From positions 868,001-932,000 of the forward strand of contig NZ_JASD01000008.1 of assembly GCF_000622385.1 (NCBI RefSeq): DNA of 64,000 bases, given 5' to 3'. The notes below the pieces were generated by a model. The model worked only from the letters and a program-made list of their open reading frames with translations. It searched no databases and was not told the DNA's origin. Both the position numbers and the translations under genes were made by a program. Below, one piece after another: positions 36,313 to 46,108 of the stretch (position 1 is its first letter; each line of letters opens with the position of its first letter). This stretch comes from Sulfitobacter noctilucicola (GTDB lineage Bacteria; Pseudomonadota; Alphaproteobacteria; Rhodobacterales; Rhodobacteraceae).

Positions 36313-37491
36313 TCAGCCGTTATCCAACAGTTCTGCCGCTGTGAGCCGGAAGTGAGACTCTATCCACCGCTGTTCAAGCTCTTTGAGTTTAAGCCCAAGC
36401 GCGGCACCGGCGTAATTCGGCATCAGATCAGATGCTGCCACCGGAAATTTTGCAGCAGCCGCGCTGGAGATTGTCTTTAACTGACCAAATTCTGGTTCCA
36501 CCTCAGCGATCGTCGCGCGAATGGCAACGACAGCCCTCGCAGTTTGTTCACCATGTCGATAGGCGATCTCTGCGATTGAAGGACCCTCAAAGGCGGCTTC
36601 TTTCAGAACCGCCAAAGCGCGAGATTGGTTTTTGCTGAGGCGCAGCTTCTGTGTAGGATCGTCACCGCCCAAAAGCGTCAAACGGGAAACGGGATCAGGC
36701 GACAGCCCAAGCACGTCCTCCATGTGAACCAGTACGCCAATCATCCGGTCATCAGCGCCGGGCATGATAGTCGCGAGCACATTCACCTGCCGCATCGTTG
36801 CAAGCGCCTTGGAAGGGTCCGGTGCGGCCAGCAGTTTCCACATTTCCTGCCCAACGCGTTCGGCAGAAAGTGTCTCTAACCCGTCTGTATTTGTAGAAAT
36901 TGCCGCAAGCGCGATTGCGTCAAAACCGTTATGGGCATCCGCATACCACGCCGAAAAACGGAAGAACCGAAGGATGCGCAGATAGTCTTCCTTGATACGG
37001 GCGTCAGGGTCTTCAATAAACTTCACCCGTCTAGCCAGCAGGTCCTGAACCCCACCCAATGGATCAAAAACGTTCCCGCCGATGTCTGCATACAGCGCGT
37101 TCATGGTAAAATCCCGCCTGCGGGCGTCATCTTCAATGCTGTGCGAAAACGCGACGACTGCGCGGCGACCGTCGGTGGCCACATCGCGTCGGAATGTTGT
37201 GACCTCAAAACCGGCACCATCAACAACAACAGTAATCGTTCCGTGATCTATACCGGTGGGAATCGCTTTAAATCCGGCATTTTCCGCGATCGCGCTTACC
37301 TGATCGGGCAAGGCATTCGTGGACATATCAATGTCGCTATCGGCAAGACCCAAGAGCGCATTTCGCACACAGCCGCCCACAAACAGAATTTGGAATCCTG
37401 CATCGCCCATTGCCTGACACAACTTGCGCGCGGCGGGATCGTTCAGCCAGCTGGTATCTGGCGGGATCAGGATGTCATTCGGTCGGCCCAT
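36313..37491 (-). CDS. CCA-adding enzyme / tRNA nucleotidyltransferase family
   Basis: 392 residues. The class II nucleotidyltransferase core is clear: FVGGCVRNALLGLADSDIDMSTNA with the DxD metal-binding pair, then VTTFRRDVATDGRRAVVAF and DDARRRDFTMNALYAD. The following DPLGGVQDLLARRVKFIEDPDARIKEDYLRILRFFRFSA supplies the tRNA-binding neck. It adds or repairs the CCA end of tRNA; a poly(A) polymerase of the same fold is less likely at this length. The start overlaps the end of the CoA-diphosphatase-type Nudix gene by 25 bases. Confidence 0.92.
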   Translation of the reverse strand: MGRPNDILIPPDTSWLNDPAARKLCQAMGDAGFQILFVGGCVRNALLGLADSDIDMSTNALPDQVSAIAENAGFKAIPTGIDHGTITVVVDGAGFEVTTFRRDVATDGRRAVVAFSHSIEDDARRRDFTMNALYADIGGNVFDPLGGVQDLLARRVKFIEDPDARIKEDYLRILRFFRFSAWYADAHNGFDAIALAAISTNTDGLETLSAERVGQEMWKLLAAPDPSKALATMRQVNVLATIMPGADDRMIGVLVHMEDVLGLSPDPVSRLTLLGGDDPTQKLRLSKNQSRALAVLKEAAFEGPSIAEIAYRHGEQTARAVVAIRATIAEVEPEFGQLKTISSAAAAKFPVAASDLMPNYAGAALGLKLKELEQRWIESHFRLTAAELLDNG

Positions 37492-38081
37492 GCACGCAAC
37501 ATACGCGCCGTTGCGCCCCAGATGTAATAGGGGCCGTAAGGAACAGCAAAATAATGTCGACGTGTGCCGCGCCAGCGACGGGATTCGATAAGATAGTTTA
37601 CGGGCTCAAGAACGTGCGAGAGCGGAACAGAAAACACTTCGTCGACTTCACCGGGTTCGGGTTTGATCTCGAATTCGGCTCTAACATGGGCAAAAACAGG
37701 CGTAACAGTAAAACCCGTTACTGTCTCGTGAGCAGGGAGAACGCCAAGGACATCAACCAGTTCTGTAGGAAGACCGATTTCTTCCTGCGCTTCCCGCAGG
37801 GCCGCTGCGATCACATCCGCGTCGCCTTCGTCTTGCTTTCCACCCGGAAAGGCGATCTGCCCCGGGTGGTGCTTTAATGCGGAAGAACGCTTTGTCAGCA
37901 GAAGATGCAGCCCATCGTCGCGCGTGACAAGCGGAGCAAGAACACCGGCGGGACGCAAAACACGTCCTGCCGGCAAAGTCACATCGGAATTAAGATCAAA
38001 GTCGGATGTCTGCGTACCGGATGCGGTCAGACCGGCCTTGATCCGCGTCAGAGTGTTCGCGACATCATGTTGTTTCTGCAT
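37467..38081 (-). CDS. CoA-diphosphatase-type Nudix hydrolase
   Basis: 204 residues. LLLTKRSSALKHHPGQIAFPGGKQDEGD followed by REAQEEIGL contains both the Nudix box and the preceding LLTxRSxxLxxHxGQIxFPGG motif of the CoA pyrophosphatase subgroup (NudL/Nudt7 type), which cleaves CoA and its oxidised forms. The start at 38081 (MQKQHDVANTL) overlaps the hslO stop by 17 bases; the longer frame lies within hslO. The hslO-Nudix-cca overlap chain implies one transcript. Confidence 0.9.
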   Translation of the reverse strand: MQKQHDVANTLTRIKAGLTASGTQTSDFDLNSDVTLPAGRVLRPAGVLAPLVTRDDGLHLLLTKRSSALKHHPGQIAFPGGKQDEGDADVIAAALREAQEEIGLPTELVDVLGVLPAHETVTGFTVTPVFAHVRAEFEIKPEPGEVDEVFSVPLSHVLEPVNYLIESRRWRGTRRHYFAVPYGPYYIWGATARMLRAWADRMTS

Positions 38082-39054
38082 CAAATCCGACTGTCTTTGG
38101 GTCCAGATCGTAATGCGCACCGCAGAACTGACAATCTGCTGTGACACGGCCTTCATCGGTGGTCATCTTCTCAATATCCTTGGCGGAATAGATCGACAGG
38201 CTTTGACGCACACGATCTTCCGAACAGGAGCACCCGAAACGCACGGCTTGCGCATCAAACACACGAGGCTGTTCCTCGTGAAACAGGCGCAGCAAGAGAT
38301 CTGTCGGCGGCACGCTTGGCCCGATCAGCTCCAGATCTTCCACCGTGTCGAGCAGAATGTTCGCGCGGTTCCAGTTCTCTTCTTCAGCGCCATCCACCAG
38401 ATCGGTTGCGGTCAGAACTTCGCCTGTTCCCTCTGTCTTTGCGGCAAAAGGAGACGCCTTGGGCATGAGTTGAAGCATAACACCACCGGCGCGCCAATGT
38501 TCATCCTCATTGGGGCCGGACGACTGACCAAAGCTGAGCGAAAAGCGCGTTGGCAATTGCTCGGATTGGGCGAAATACGCCTCTGCGCAAGCGGCAAGTG
38601 ATCCGCCCTCAAGCGGGGTAATGCCTTGATAAGGCACCATGCCTTCACCCTGATCGATCATAATCGCAAAATAGCCTTCGCCGATCTGCTCAAAAGGCGC
38701 GGCATCCGTCAAGCGGTCTTCATCATAGCTTGCATAGGCTCTGATGCGGGCAGAACGGCCTTCTTCATCCGGGCCGTAATAGTCAGTGGCAATCATACGG
38801 ACAGCGCCCTTTGACTGCACTTGCAGGGACAGCTTCCAGCGCAGTTTAATCGTTTGACCGATCAGCGCTGTCAATAGGGCCATTTCGGCAACCAGCGCTT
38901 CGACCACCGGCGGGTAATCATGCTGGCTCAAAATGCCGTCCAGAACGCCATCCAGACGGGCAACACGGCCCCGCACGTCACTGTTGTCTAGCTGGAAAGG
39001 CAGCACGCTGTCGTCCCACGCAATCTGGTTTCCGGCTTGAATTTGCGCTGTCAT
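38065..39054 (-). CDS. hslO: redox-activated chaperone Hsp33
   Basis: 329 residues. Hsp33 is a holdase switched on by oxidation of a C-terminal zinc site. The four cysteines are FGCSCSEDRV and CQFCGAHYDL (CxC and CxxC). TDYYGPDEEGRSARIRAYASYDED and MIDQGEGMVPYQGITPLEG match the N-terminal domain. It acts in the cytoplasm under oxidative heat stress. AAGGA precedes the ATG at 39054. It is divergent from a Nudix gene, with 79 bases between. Confidence 0.95.
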   Translation of the reverse strand: MTAQIQAGNQIAWDDSVLPFQLDNSDVRGRVARLDGVLDGILSQHDYPPVVEALVAEMALLTALIGQTIKLRWKLSLQVQSKGAVRMIATDYYGPDEEGRSARIRAYASYDEDRLTDAAPFEQIGEGYFAIMIDQGEGMVPYQGITPLEGGSLAACAEAYFAQSEQLPTRFSLSFGQSSGPNEDEHWRAGGVMLQLMPKASPFAAKTEGTGEVLTATDLVDGAEEENWNRANILLDTVEDLELIGPSVPPTDLLLRLFHEEQPRVFDAQAVRFGCSCSEDRVRQSLSIYSAKDIEKMTTDEGRVTADCQFCGAHYDLDPKTVGFDAETT

Positions 39055-39133
39055 GGAGGGTTTCCTTATCTCGGGCCGCTTGGCATACCGCGTCTATATA
39101 GGAGCGGCAAGCGCGGGATAAAGGGGCGGGCGG

Positions 39134-39571
39134 ATGATCAGGCGGATCGGTGAGGTACCACAGAAAGACAGGTCATACCGACTTCGGCCTGGCGCATATG
39201 CAATCCTGCCATTGGGAAACGGGATTCTGACGACCGCCCAAATTGCACCTCGGGTGGACGTCCAGCTTCCCGGAGGCGGCGTTGATCCCGGTGAAAGTCC
39301 CCTACAAGCGTTGCACCGCGAGGTACTGGAAGAAATAGGCTGGCGCATTGATCGCCCCCGCCGTCTTGGTGCGTTCCGGCGCTTCGTCTTTATGCCGGAG
39401 TACGATCTTTGGGCAGAGAAGCTGTGTACCGTTTATGTGGCCCATCCAGTGCGCAAGATTGCCGAACCGACAGAGTCAGATCACGAAACCCTGCTGCTAA
39501 GCGCAGCTGAGGCAGTCGAGATGTTGGGCAATGCAGGTGACCGGATGTTTTTAAAACGCTATTTGGGCTGA
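39134..39571 (+). CDS. Nudix hydrolase, substrate unknown
   Basis: 145 residues. The Nudix box is [26 protein letters not shown], complete. The N-terminal [25 protein letters not shown] resembles a roseobacter subgroup of MutT-like enzymes, but the substrate cannot be named. It has an AAGGGGCGGG ribosome site. It is divergent from hslO, and its final 13 bases overlap the end of the convergent PP2C phosphatase gene. Confidence 0.85.
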   Translation: MIRRIGEVPQKDRSYRLRPGAYAILPLGNGILTTAQIAPRVDVQLPGGGVDPGESPLQALHREVLEEIGWRIDRPRRLGAFRRFVFMPEYDLWAEKLCTVYVAHPVRKIAEPTESDHETLLLSAAEAVEMLGNAGDRMFLKRYLG

Positions 39572-40842
39572 TCCGTTCCGGCGTATTCGAACAGGATACC
39601 AGACACATCGTCGGGAAAATCTTCGGTTCCCGCAAAGTTTGACAGCTCCCACATCAACGCTTCCATCAACGCTTTGCCGCGCACATCGGCCAATTGCATC
39701 ATCATGTCATGCAACCCGTCTTCTCCCAGCATTTGACCTGCCGCATCAGGGCATTCTGTCACGCCGTCAGAAAGCAACAGCAACCGATCGCCGGGCGCAA
39801 GCGTCAGGGTGAATTGGGTAAAATCGGCGCCCTCAAGCAGACCAACAGGAAATCCACCCGAACCGGTTTGTTCAATCGAACCATCTTTCCGCTGTACTAA
39901 CGGGTGCGGATGACCGGCTTGCGCCAAATTGACACGACCTGTCGGGAGGTGAATGAACGCCAGAAGAATGGTGAAGTAGTGTTCAGTCTCCATTTCGTTC
40001 AGCACTAGGTCGTTGAGCATCCTAACAACATCCGCTGGTGGTCTGGCGGAAAACCGGCCTTTGTTATCGGGAACTAAGGCAATGTTCTGATCCGGCGCGG
40101 TCGCAGACATATATCCCGCAAGCCGCGCCGTCATCAACGCAGAGCTGACACCGTGCCCGGACACATCAATCGCGAACAGCCCCAGGTGATCGTCATCGGT
40201 GGGGAAAAACCCCACAAGATCACCGCCAACATGACCTGCGGATCGCAAAATCAGAGATAACGCGCCTTCATCGTAAACCTTGTGACGTTCGCGCAGCAAC
40301 GACTGCTGCAGCTTCTTCGCCTCAAGCAAGTCCTGATCCAGCAGGTCGTGAACCCGCTGCAACTCCTCAAGCGTTTCCCCTACCCTACGGTTTTGCATCG
40401 ACAGTTCGCGCTGCATCTCGACAATTCGCTGACCGGCAGTGATCCGCGCGCGAAGCTCGTGTGCGTTGAAAGGTTTTGTCAAAAAGTCGTCAGCGCCTGA
40501 ATCAAGACCGTGCGCAACCTCTGCCTTATCGCTCTTGGAGGTGAGGAGAATAAAGTACGCATATTCGTCCTGCGTCATTGCGCGAAAACTCTGACAGAAT
40601 TCGATGCCCGACATGCCCGGCATGATCCAGTCGCTCAAAATGAGGTCAGGGATTTCTTTCTCACACAGAAGCAACGCTTCATCACCCGAAGCAGCTTCCT
40701 GAACGTTAAAACCCCATTTCGTGAGCGTCTTGGAAAGGATGCTGCGCTGCAGCCGGCTATCGTCGACAATCAGGATGCGCAGCGCATTTTCTTGCGTCGG
40801 GTCACCATCCAAGGGTGCGTATTTCGTTCGGCTGGGTGCCAT
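39559..40842 (-). CDS. response regulator fused to PP2C-type serine/threonine phosphatase (RsbU-like)
   Basis: 427 residues. A receiver domain (about residues 22-140) has acidic residues VDDSR, the phospho-acceptor Asp71 in [13 protein letters not shown] and the Lys in [10 protein letters not shown] coiled-coil linker ([22 protein letters not shown]) leads to a SpoIIE/PP2C domain with [38 protein letters not shown] and [11 protein letters not shown]. Such proteins dephosphorylate anti-sigma-antagonists in partner-switching systems. No anti-sigma factor or antagonist gene is nearby. The ATG at 40842 is preferred over a TTG at 40857. It is divergent from a stand-alone Hpt gene, its probable phosphate source. 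Confidence 0.9.
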   Translation of the reverse strand: MAPSRTKYAPLDGDPTQENALRILIVDDSRLQRSILSKTLTKWGFNVQEAASGDEALLLCEKEIPDLILSDWIMPGMSGIEFCQSFRAMTQDEYAYFILLTSKSDKAEVAHGLDSGADDFLTKPFNAHELRARITAGQRIVEMQRELSMQNRRVGETLEELQRVHDLLDQDLLEAKKLQQSLLRERHKVYDEGALSLILRSAGHVGGDLVGFFPTDDDHLGLFAIDVSGHGVSSALMTARLAGYMSATAPDQNIALVPDNKGRFSARPPADVVRMLNDLVLNEMETEHYFTILLAFIHLPTGRVNLAQAGHPHPLVQRKDGSIEQTGSGGFPVGLLEGADFTQFTLTLAPGDRLLLLSDGVTECPDAAGQMLGEDGLHDMMMQLADVRGKALMEALMWELSNFAGTEDFPDDVSGILFEYAGTDQPK

Positions 40843-40990
40843 AATTAATCCGGTCAAACTTCAATTCCGGTGCTCACTGACAGATCGCTCTTAACACCGC
40901 ATGAATGCTCTAAACCTACATAAATAGCCGGATTTGGTGACAATTTTTTAACGCGGCCCATCCACCTTGAAGAAAGCGGTGGAGGGGCGG

Positions 40991-41323
40991 ATGATTGACT
41001 GGTCACGCGTGCAGGAACTACGTGAGGAAGTCGGCGAAGAAGACTTTGAAGAGGTAGTCGATCTGTTTCTGGTAGAGGTAGATAGCGTAATCGACCGGCT
41101 GAAAACGATGGCGGATCGATCGACGCTTGGCTCTGACCTCCACTTTCTAAAGGGCAGTGCGCTCAGTCTTGGTTTTTCCGCTTTCTCAAAGCTGTGCCAT
41201 CAAGGGGAGCGTGACGTGAGCGACGGCCAACAGGACGAAATTGATCTTGCACCGGTCTATGCCGTTTATGACGCCTCCAGAACCAAATTCCTGTCAGAGT
41301 ACAAGCGTCGGGACGGGCTATGA
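40991..41323 (+). CDS. stand-alone histidine phosphotransfer (Hpt) protein
   Basis: 110 residues, essentially one Hpt domain. The phospho-accepting histidine is His51 in LHFLKGSALSLGFSAFSKLCHQGE, matching HxLKGSAxxLG. A strong GGAGGGGCGG ribosome site fixes the start at 40991; a TTG-started frame at 40967 is less likely. The divergent neighbour is a receiver-PP2C protein with a shared 148-base intergenic region, so phosphotransfer between the two is a reasonable inference. No histidine kinase gene is present here. Confidence 0.9.
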   Translation: MIDWSRVQELREEVGEEDFEEVVDLFLVEVDSVIDRLKTMADRSTLGSDLHFLKGSALSLGFSAFSKLCHQGERDVSDGQQDEIDLAPVYAVYDASRTKFLSEYKRRDGL

Positions 41324-41332
41324 GGAGCTCTG

Positions 41333-42145
41333 CTAGACGAGCTTGTAAAAATTCTCGATCTCGACGCCACCGAACGTATCCACCGCTTTGGCTCGCAGCA
41401 TCCGCATTCCGTCGATCCAGCGGTCGTGGTTTTGCGCACGGTGCATCGCGTAATTCTGCACTTCGGGATGGGACAGGATGAGAAACTGCTGATCCTCAAT
41501 TCCCTTCGCAATCGCAACCGCAACATCATCCGCAGTCAATAGCGACGCCTGAGCCGCCGCATCAACGTCAGACAATCCAAGCAATGGCGTTGCAACGTAT
41601 TGGGGGCAAACAACAGAGACACCGATACCTTCGTGCCCATGGCTGATCGCGAGCGATTCCGCAAAACTGACGGCCGCGTGTTTCGTCGCCGAATACGCGG
41701 AATCCCCGATCTGGTTCAGCAAACCCGCAGCAGATGCGACATTCACCAGATACCCCGACCCACGACGGATCATATCGGGCAAGAGAGCGCGTGATGCATA
41801 GACGTGGGCCATGACGTGAACTTCCCAGTTCAATTGCCAATTGGCGTTGGTCTGTGACGCAGCGTGGTCGGGATTAGCACCCCCAAGGCCCGCGTTAGAG
41901 ACAAACAAGTCGATTTCGCCCTGCTCTGCGGTGGCCTGCGAAACGAGTGCATTTATCTGGGCTTCATCCCGGACGTCACAGACATTTGCGATCCCGCCAA
42001 TAGCCGAAGCAACAGCCTCCGCCTTATCTTTATCCAGGTCGGAGACACACACCTTGGCACCCATATCGGCCAGACGGTGCGCCAACGCCGCGCCAATCCC
42101 GCTACCTGCGCCCGTGACAACACAGGACTTTCCTTCAATCAGCAT
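41333..42145 (-). CDS. short-chain dehydrogenase/reductase (SDR)
   Basis: 270 residues of the classical SDR type. The nucleotide motif is VVTGAGSGIGAALAHRLADMGAKV, followed by VSNAGLGG (NAG-type motif). The catalytic residues are in NVASAAGLLNQIGDSAYSATKHAAV, with Ser, YxxxK and an upstream Asn. Its cofactor is probably NAD(H), judged from the Asp after beta-2 (VCVSDLDKD). The substrate is unknown. It lies nine bases after the ilvA stop on the same strand and probably shares its transcript. Confidence 0.88.
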   Translation of the reverse strand: MLIEGKSCVVTGAGSGIGAALAHRLADMGAKVCVSDLDKDKAEAVASAIGGIANVCDVRDEAQINALVSQATAEQGEIDLFVSNAGLGGANPDHAASQTNANWQLNWEVHVMAHVYASRALLPDMIRRGSGYLVNVASAAGLLNQIGDSAYSATKHAAVSFAESLAISHGHEGIGVSVVCPQYVATPLLGLSDVDAAAQASLLTADDVAVAIAKGIEDQQFLILSHPEVQNYAMHRAQNHDRWIDGMRMLRAKAVDTFGGVEIENFYKLV

Positions 42146-42154
42146 AGCGGCTCC

Positions 42155-43387
42155 TTAGATCACAAATTGTGCAAGCGTTTCGTCGTTCGTTATATCGGTA
42201 TAGGTGAATCCGGCGGCGTCAATCCGGGCAAACATCGCGGGGAAGTTCTCTGCTGCGTCCGTTTCGATACCGATAAGCACAGAGCCAAAGTTCCGCGCAC
42301 TTTTCTTCATGTATTCGAAGCGGGTGATGTTATCGTGCGGGCCCAAGGCATCCAGAAAATCACGCAGCGCACCCGGTCTTTGCGGCAACCTGAGAATGAA
42401 GTATTTCTTGAGGCCCGCATACCGTTGCGCGCGCTCTTTCACTTCCGGCAGGCGTTCGAAATCAAAATTTCCACCAGATGCGATACAGACCACAGTCTTG
42501 CCTTTGATCTGGTCCGCAACATCGCCCAGCGCCTCCAGCGCCATGGCACCTGCAGGTTCCAGCACGATCCCTTCGACATTCAACATCTCGATAATTGTCT
42601 GGCAGATGCGGTCTTCTTCCAGATCAATAACGTCAGCACGGTTGATTGTTTTCAATCGCTCAAACGTCCGCGTGCCAATCTGGGCGACCGATGCGCCGTC
42701 AACAAACGTATTCACCGGCGAGACATCAACGGGTGTTCCCTCATCCAGCGCCGCCGCCAGACTTTTGGCACCGGAAGGCTCTACAAAGGTGTATGCACAT
42801 TCATTTCCGAAATAACTGTATGTGCCCGCAGACAACCCGCCGCCGCCAACAGGCAGAATGATATGATCGGGGACCCGCCCCAACTGCTGCTCTATCTCAA
42901 CCGCGACAGACGCCTGCCCCTCAATCACATCCTCATCATCGAAGGGAGAAAGAAAATGCGCGCCTTCGGATGCGCAAAAGGCCTGTGCCGCCCGCAGGGA
43001 AGCGTCAAAGTAATCTCCGACAAGTTGGATTTCGACTGCCTCGCCCCCGAACATCCGGGTTTTGAGGACCTTCTGCTCGGGTGTTGTTACCGGCATGAAA
43101 ATCACCCCACGTACGCCGAAGTGGCGGCACATAAAGGCGACACCCTGCGCATGGTTACCCGCTGAGGCGCAGACAAATACATCCTGATCGGGGATCACCT
43201 TGCGCATCGCATTGAACGCACCGCGCAACTTGTAAGACCTGACCGGACTCAGATCCTCGCGTTTCAGGTAGATATCCGCGCCAAAACGATCAGACAGCAG
43301 TTCGTTGCGCAACAACGGCGTTGCGGGAAAGACAGGCCGCATCTTGGCTGTTGCCAAGGTCGCCATCGCCTGAAAATTCTCTGTCAC
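42155..43387 (-). CDS. ilvA: threonine ammonia-lyase (dehydratase)
   Basis: 410 residues. The PLP-binding lysine is in [16 protein letters not shown], and the phosphate-binding loop is [17 protein letters not shown]. The C-terminal 85 residues ([22 protein letters not shown]) form one ACT-like regulatory domain. The enzyme makes 2-oxobutanoate from threonine, feeding isoleucine synthesis; with one ACT-like domain it could be isoleucine-sensitive. The start is GTG at 43387 with a GGAGG ribosome site eight bases upstream. It is divergent from argG and followed by an SDR gene. Confidence 0.93.
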   Translation of the reverse strand: MTENFQAMATLATAKMRPVFPATPLLRNELLSDRFGADIYLKREDLSPVRSYKLRGAFNAMRKVIPDQDVFVCASAGNHAQGVAFMCRHFGVRGVIFMPVTTPEQKVLKTRMFGGEAVEIQLVGDYFDASLRAAQAFCASEGAHFLSPFDDEDVIEGQASVAVEIEQQLGRVPDHIILPVGGGGLSAGTYSYFGNECAYTFVEPSGAKSLAAALDEGTPVDVSPVNTFVDGASVAQIGTRTFERLKTINRADVIDLEEDRICQTIIEMLNVEGIVLEPAGAMALEALGDVADQIKGKTVVCIASGGNFDFERLPEVKERAQRYAGLKKYFILRLPQRPGALRDFLDALGPHDNITRFEYMKKSARNFGSVLIGIETDAAENFPAMFARIDAAGFTYTDITNDETLAQFVI

Positions 43388-43515
43388 GCCAGATGCCTCC
43401 TATTGATGCGTTATCGTTAGGGGCGCTGCGCGGTCAGGTCAACGCAGGGTGCTACATCTTGCCCGTCCTATCAAAACCCGATACCCCCCGATTGATCTTG
43501 CCTAAGGAGTCTATG

Positions 43516-44733
43516 ATGTCCGCGCCTAAAAAAGTTGTGCTTGCCTATTCCGGGGGTCTCGATACCTCGATCATCCTTAAGTGGCTGCAAACCGAATACG
43601 GTTGCGAGGTGGTCACCTTTACTGCCGATCTGGGTCAGGGCGAGGAGCTGGAGCCAGCCCGCGCCAAAGCCGAGATGATGGGCGCATCAGAAATCTACAT
43701 CGAAGATGTGCGCGAAGAATTTGTGCGCGACTTCGTTTTCCCGATGTTCCGCGCCAACGCGGTTTATGAAGGTCTGTATCTGTTGGGTACGTCAATCGCG
43801 CGCCCGCTCATTTCAAAACGTCTGGTCGAGATCGCCGAAGAGACCGGTGCAGATGCCGTTGCACATGGCGCAACCGGCAAAGGCAATGATCAGGTCCGGT
43901 TTGAGCTGGCCGCCTATGCGCTTAACCCAGACATCAAAGTCATTGCGCCATGGCGTGAGTGGGATTTGTCCAGCCGGACCAAGCTTCTTGAGTTTGCCGA
44001 GCTGAACCAAATTCCTGTCGCCAAAGACAAACGCGGCGAAGCGCCGTTTAGTGTTGATGCGAACCTTCTGCACACCTCGTCCGAGGGCAAGGTTCTGGAA
44101 GATCCGGCAATTGACGCGCCGGACTACGTGTACCAGCGTACCGTAAACCCCGAAGACGCACCCGATACGCCAGAGTATGTCGAAATCGGTTTCGAGCGCG
44201 GCGATGCTGTCAGCATTAACGGCGAAGCGATGTCGCCTGCGACGATCCTCACCAAGCTGAATGAGCTGGGTGGCAAACACGGCTGTGGCCGTCTTGATCT
44301 GGTCGAAGGACGCTTTGTCGGGATGAAATCGCGCGGCATTTATGAAACGCCCGGCGGGACACTTCTTCTTGAGGCGCACCGTGGTATCGAATCCATTACC
44401 CTTGATCGCGGTGCAATGCACCTCAAGGACGAGCTGATGCCGCGCTATGCGGAACTAATCTATAACGGTTTCTGGTATTCACCCGAGCGGACAATGTTGC
44501 AAGCTGCCATCGACGCCAGCCAGACCCATGTGACAGGCACTGTGCGTCTCAAGCTGTATAAAGGTCATGTGCGCACTGTTGGCCGCTGGTCGGATCATTC
44601 GCTTTATTCCGAAGCGCATGTCACGTTTGAAGATGACGCCGGTGCTTATGATCAGAAAGACGCGGCTGGCTTTATCCAGCTGAACGCGCTGCGTCTCAAG
44701 CTGCTCGCAGCACGCGACAAACGCTTCAAGTGA
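43516..44733 (+). CDS. argG: argininosuccinate synthase
   Basis: 405 residues. It joins citrulline and aspartate, using ATP, in arginine synthesis. The N-terminal P-loop is [19 protein letters not shown] (SGGLDTS). Other conserved parts are [13 protein letters not shown] and DENLLHTS-like [11 protein letters not shown]. Two tandem ATGs (43513, 43516) follow AAGGAG; 43516 gives the usual MSAPKK start and better spacing. argJ is about 28 kb away. A GC-rich hairpin follows the stop. Confidence 0.97.
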   Translation: MSAPKKVVLAYSGGLDTSIILKWLQTEYGCEVVTFTADLGQGEELEPARAKAEMMGASEIYIEDVREEFVRDFVFPMFRANAVYEGLYLLGTSIARPLISKRLVEIAEETGADAVAHGATGKGNDQVRFELAAYALNPDIKVIAPWREWDLSSRTKLLEFAELNQIPVAKDKRGEAPFSVDANLLHTSSEGKVLEDPAIDAPDYVYQRTVNPEDAPDTPEYVEIGFERGDAVSINGEAMSPATILTKLNELGGKHGCGRLDLVEGRFVGMKSRGIYETPGGTLLLEAHRGIESITLDRGAMHLKDELMPRYAELIYNGFWYSPERTMLQAAIDASQTHVTGTVRLKLYKGHVRTVGRWSDHSLYSEAHVTFEDDAGAYDQKDAAGFIQLNALRLKLLAARDKRFK

Positions 44734-44740
44734 GAAAAAC

Positions 44741-44764
44741 GGCCCGAACCATAAGGTCCGGGCC
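44741..44764 (+). terminator. stem-loop after argG
   Basis: GGCCCGAACC (44741-44750) and GGTCCGGGCC (44755-44764) pair with one mismatch around the loop ATAA, starting seven bases after the argG stop. No T-run follows, so termination may be partial. It could also serve the convergent exported-protein gene ending at 44799. Confidence 0.5.
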
Positions 44765-44798
44765 AACTACTCATTACGCGTTACAACAGGGTGCAGCG

Positions 44799-45212
44799 CT
44801 ACTGCGCGGTCACAACTGACATAACAAGTTTACCATCCGGTTTAATCGGACCGTCTTCTTTGGCCCCCAGGGTATATTCAAAGACGCCCGTTTTCATGCC
44901 ACCCGTTTCGGCATGGACCATCAGCATCAGCATTTCTCCGGGCTGTACAGCTTCCTGCAAAATGGCGGCGACATCGGTGTTTTCACCACCACGCAGTGGC
45001 GCATAGCCGATAACCGGACCCGGCTTCATTTCGGCGTCAGTGCGGTGGACGACCAGCCAGCCGTTTTCACCGGCAACGACTTTCTCCGCACTCACAATGC
45101 CGTTCGACACATCCTGATCTGCTGCTTCAACCATTGGCGTTGCATGCGCAGCTGCGTAGGCAACACTCGCCGCACATGTCAGTGCCACGATAGAACTCAG
45201 TACATATTTCAT
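44799..45212 (-). CDS. exported protein with DUF7282-like domain
   Basis: 137 residues. The signal peptide MKYVLSSIVALTCAASVAYAAA is followed by a domain containing VSAEKVVAGENGWLVVHRTD, GPVIGYAPLRGGENTDVAAIL and GEMLMLMVHAETGG. This matches my memory of the DUF7282 type, found in secreted proteins of bacteria and archaea and of unknown role. It is predicted periplasmic. Two tandem ATGs (45215, 45212) follow AGGAGAG; the second is listed. It converges on argG and follows the sulfotransferase gene by 58 bases. Confidence 0.7.
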   Translation of the reverse strand: MKYVLSSIVALTCAASVAYAAAHATPMVEAADQDVSNGIVSAEKVVAGENGWLVVHRTDAEMKPGPVIGYAPLRGGENTDVAAILQEAVQPGEMLMLMVHAETGGMKTGVFEYTLGAKEDGPIKPDGKLVMSVVTAQ

Positions 45213-45270
45213 CATATCTCTCCTCGTTTGTGCCAAAGACACGAAAGAAGAGATGACTAAGTTTCAAAAA

Positions 45271-45963
45271 TTATTTGAGACGCGCCTCATACATCCGGTT
45301 GTAGATCGGAAGCGCGTGATCCAGCACGTCCGAGAAACGCGTATCAACGTCGGGAAGAGGACCTTCGGCACCGGCAAAGCCCGTGCTCTCATGCACCGCG
45401 TGGTACCAATGCTTCGCCCAGATACCGTCAAAAGTTCGGGGACCAGCGGGCCAACTTAGCATCGCCGGATCAAACGGAAGGTCGATCGTCGCACACAACT
45501 TGCGTAACATGCCTTCCGGATCGTCGCGGATATCGGCGCTATCAATAACCACGCCGCCGAACTTCTCATAGAACCTCTGCTGCTGCTCAAAACCCACGTC
45601 GTCGAATGACAACTTATCTCTTTTGGCAGCGTAGCTTGCCATCACACGCGCGGGATGGCGGATGAGGTGGATATGAACACAATCCTCCGCCCAAGACAGT
45701 GGAAAACCATCAATCATATGATGCGGCATATGTTTCATGTAGATATGCGGCGCACCGGCGCGCATGCATTCTTTTGCTACCAACTGCGGATCAGTCTGAT
45801 GCGCCGTGATGATCTCCTCGTGCATCGGATGCGGCTCTCCGGTTGCGTGTAGATAGGCCGCGTAGAACGGTTCATCCATCGCAAGGAAATCCGGCCGGTT
45901 CCCAAAGCTATACATCATTGCCGTGCTTAGGTTTCTGGGTCCGGACCACATCGCGATGCGCAT
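45271..45963 (-). CDS. sulfotransferase family protein
   Basis: 230 residues. The N-terminal MRIAMWSGPRNLSTAMMYSF is a variant of the 5'-phosphosulfate-binding loop (PxSGTT type) of PAPS-dependent sulfotransferases. IHLIRHPARVMASYAAKRD is the 3'-phosphate-binding RxPxxxxxS region. The acceptor is unknown, and some proteins of this group may not be sulfotransferases. AAGGAG precedes the ATG at 45963. If active it would yield PAP, the substrate of the CysQ-type enzyme at the left edge; that link is inference only. Confidence 0.75.
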   Translation of the reverse strand: MRIAMWSGPRNLSTAMMYSFGNRPDFLAMDEPFYAAYLHATGEPHPMHEEIITAHQTDPQLVAKECMRAGAPHIYMKHMPHHMIDGFPLSWAEDCVHIHLIRHPARVMASYAAKRDKLSFDDVGFEQQQRFYEKFGGVVIDSADIRDDPEGMLRKLCATIDLPFDPAMLSWPAGPRTFDGIWAKHWYHAVHESTGFAGAEGPLPDVDTRFSDVLDHALPIYNRMYEARLK

Positions 45964-46108
45964 AAATTCTCCTTACATCGATCCGAAACCTAGAAATGTT
46001 ACGATCCAATGCCAAGCGGTAAACCACGATCACCACTGCGTGAAATCCCGGTCCGGGCCTTGTGCCCAAGACGCTTCAGATGCACCGTTACGGAAAGAGG
46101 AGAGCGTC

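Noticed and set aside
41864..43165. 433-codon open frame antisense to ilvA and the SDR gene
   Set aside because: It covers two well-supported genes on the other strand and resembles no protein; a codon-bias artefact.
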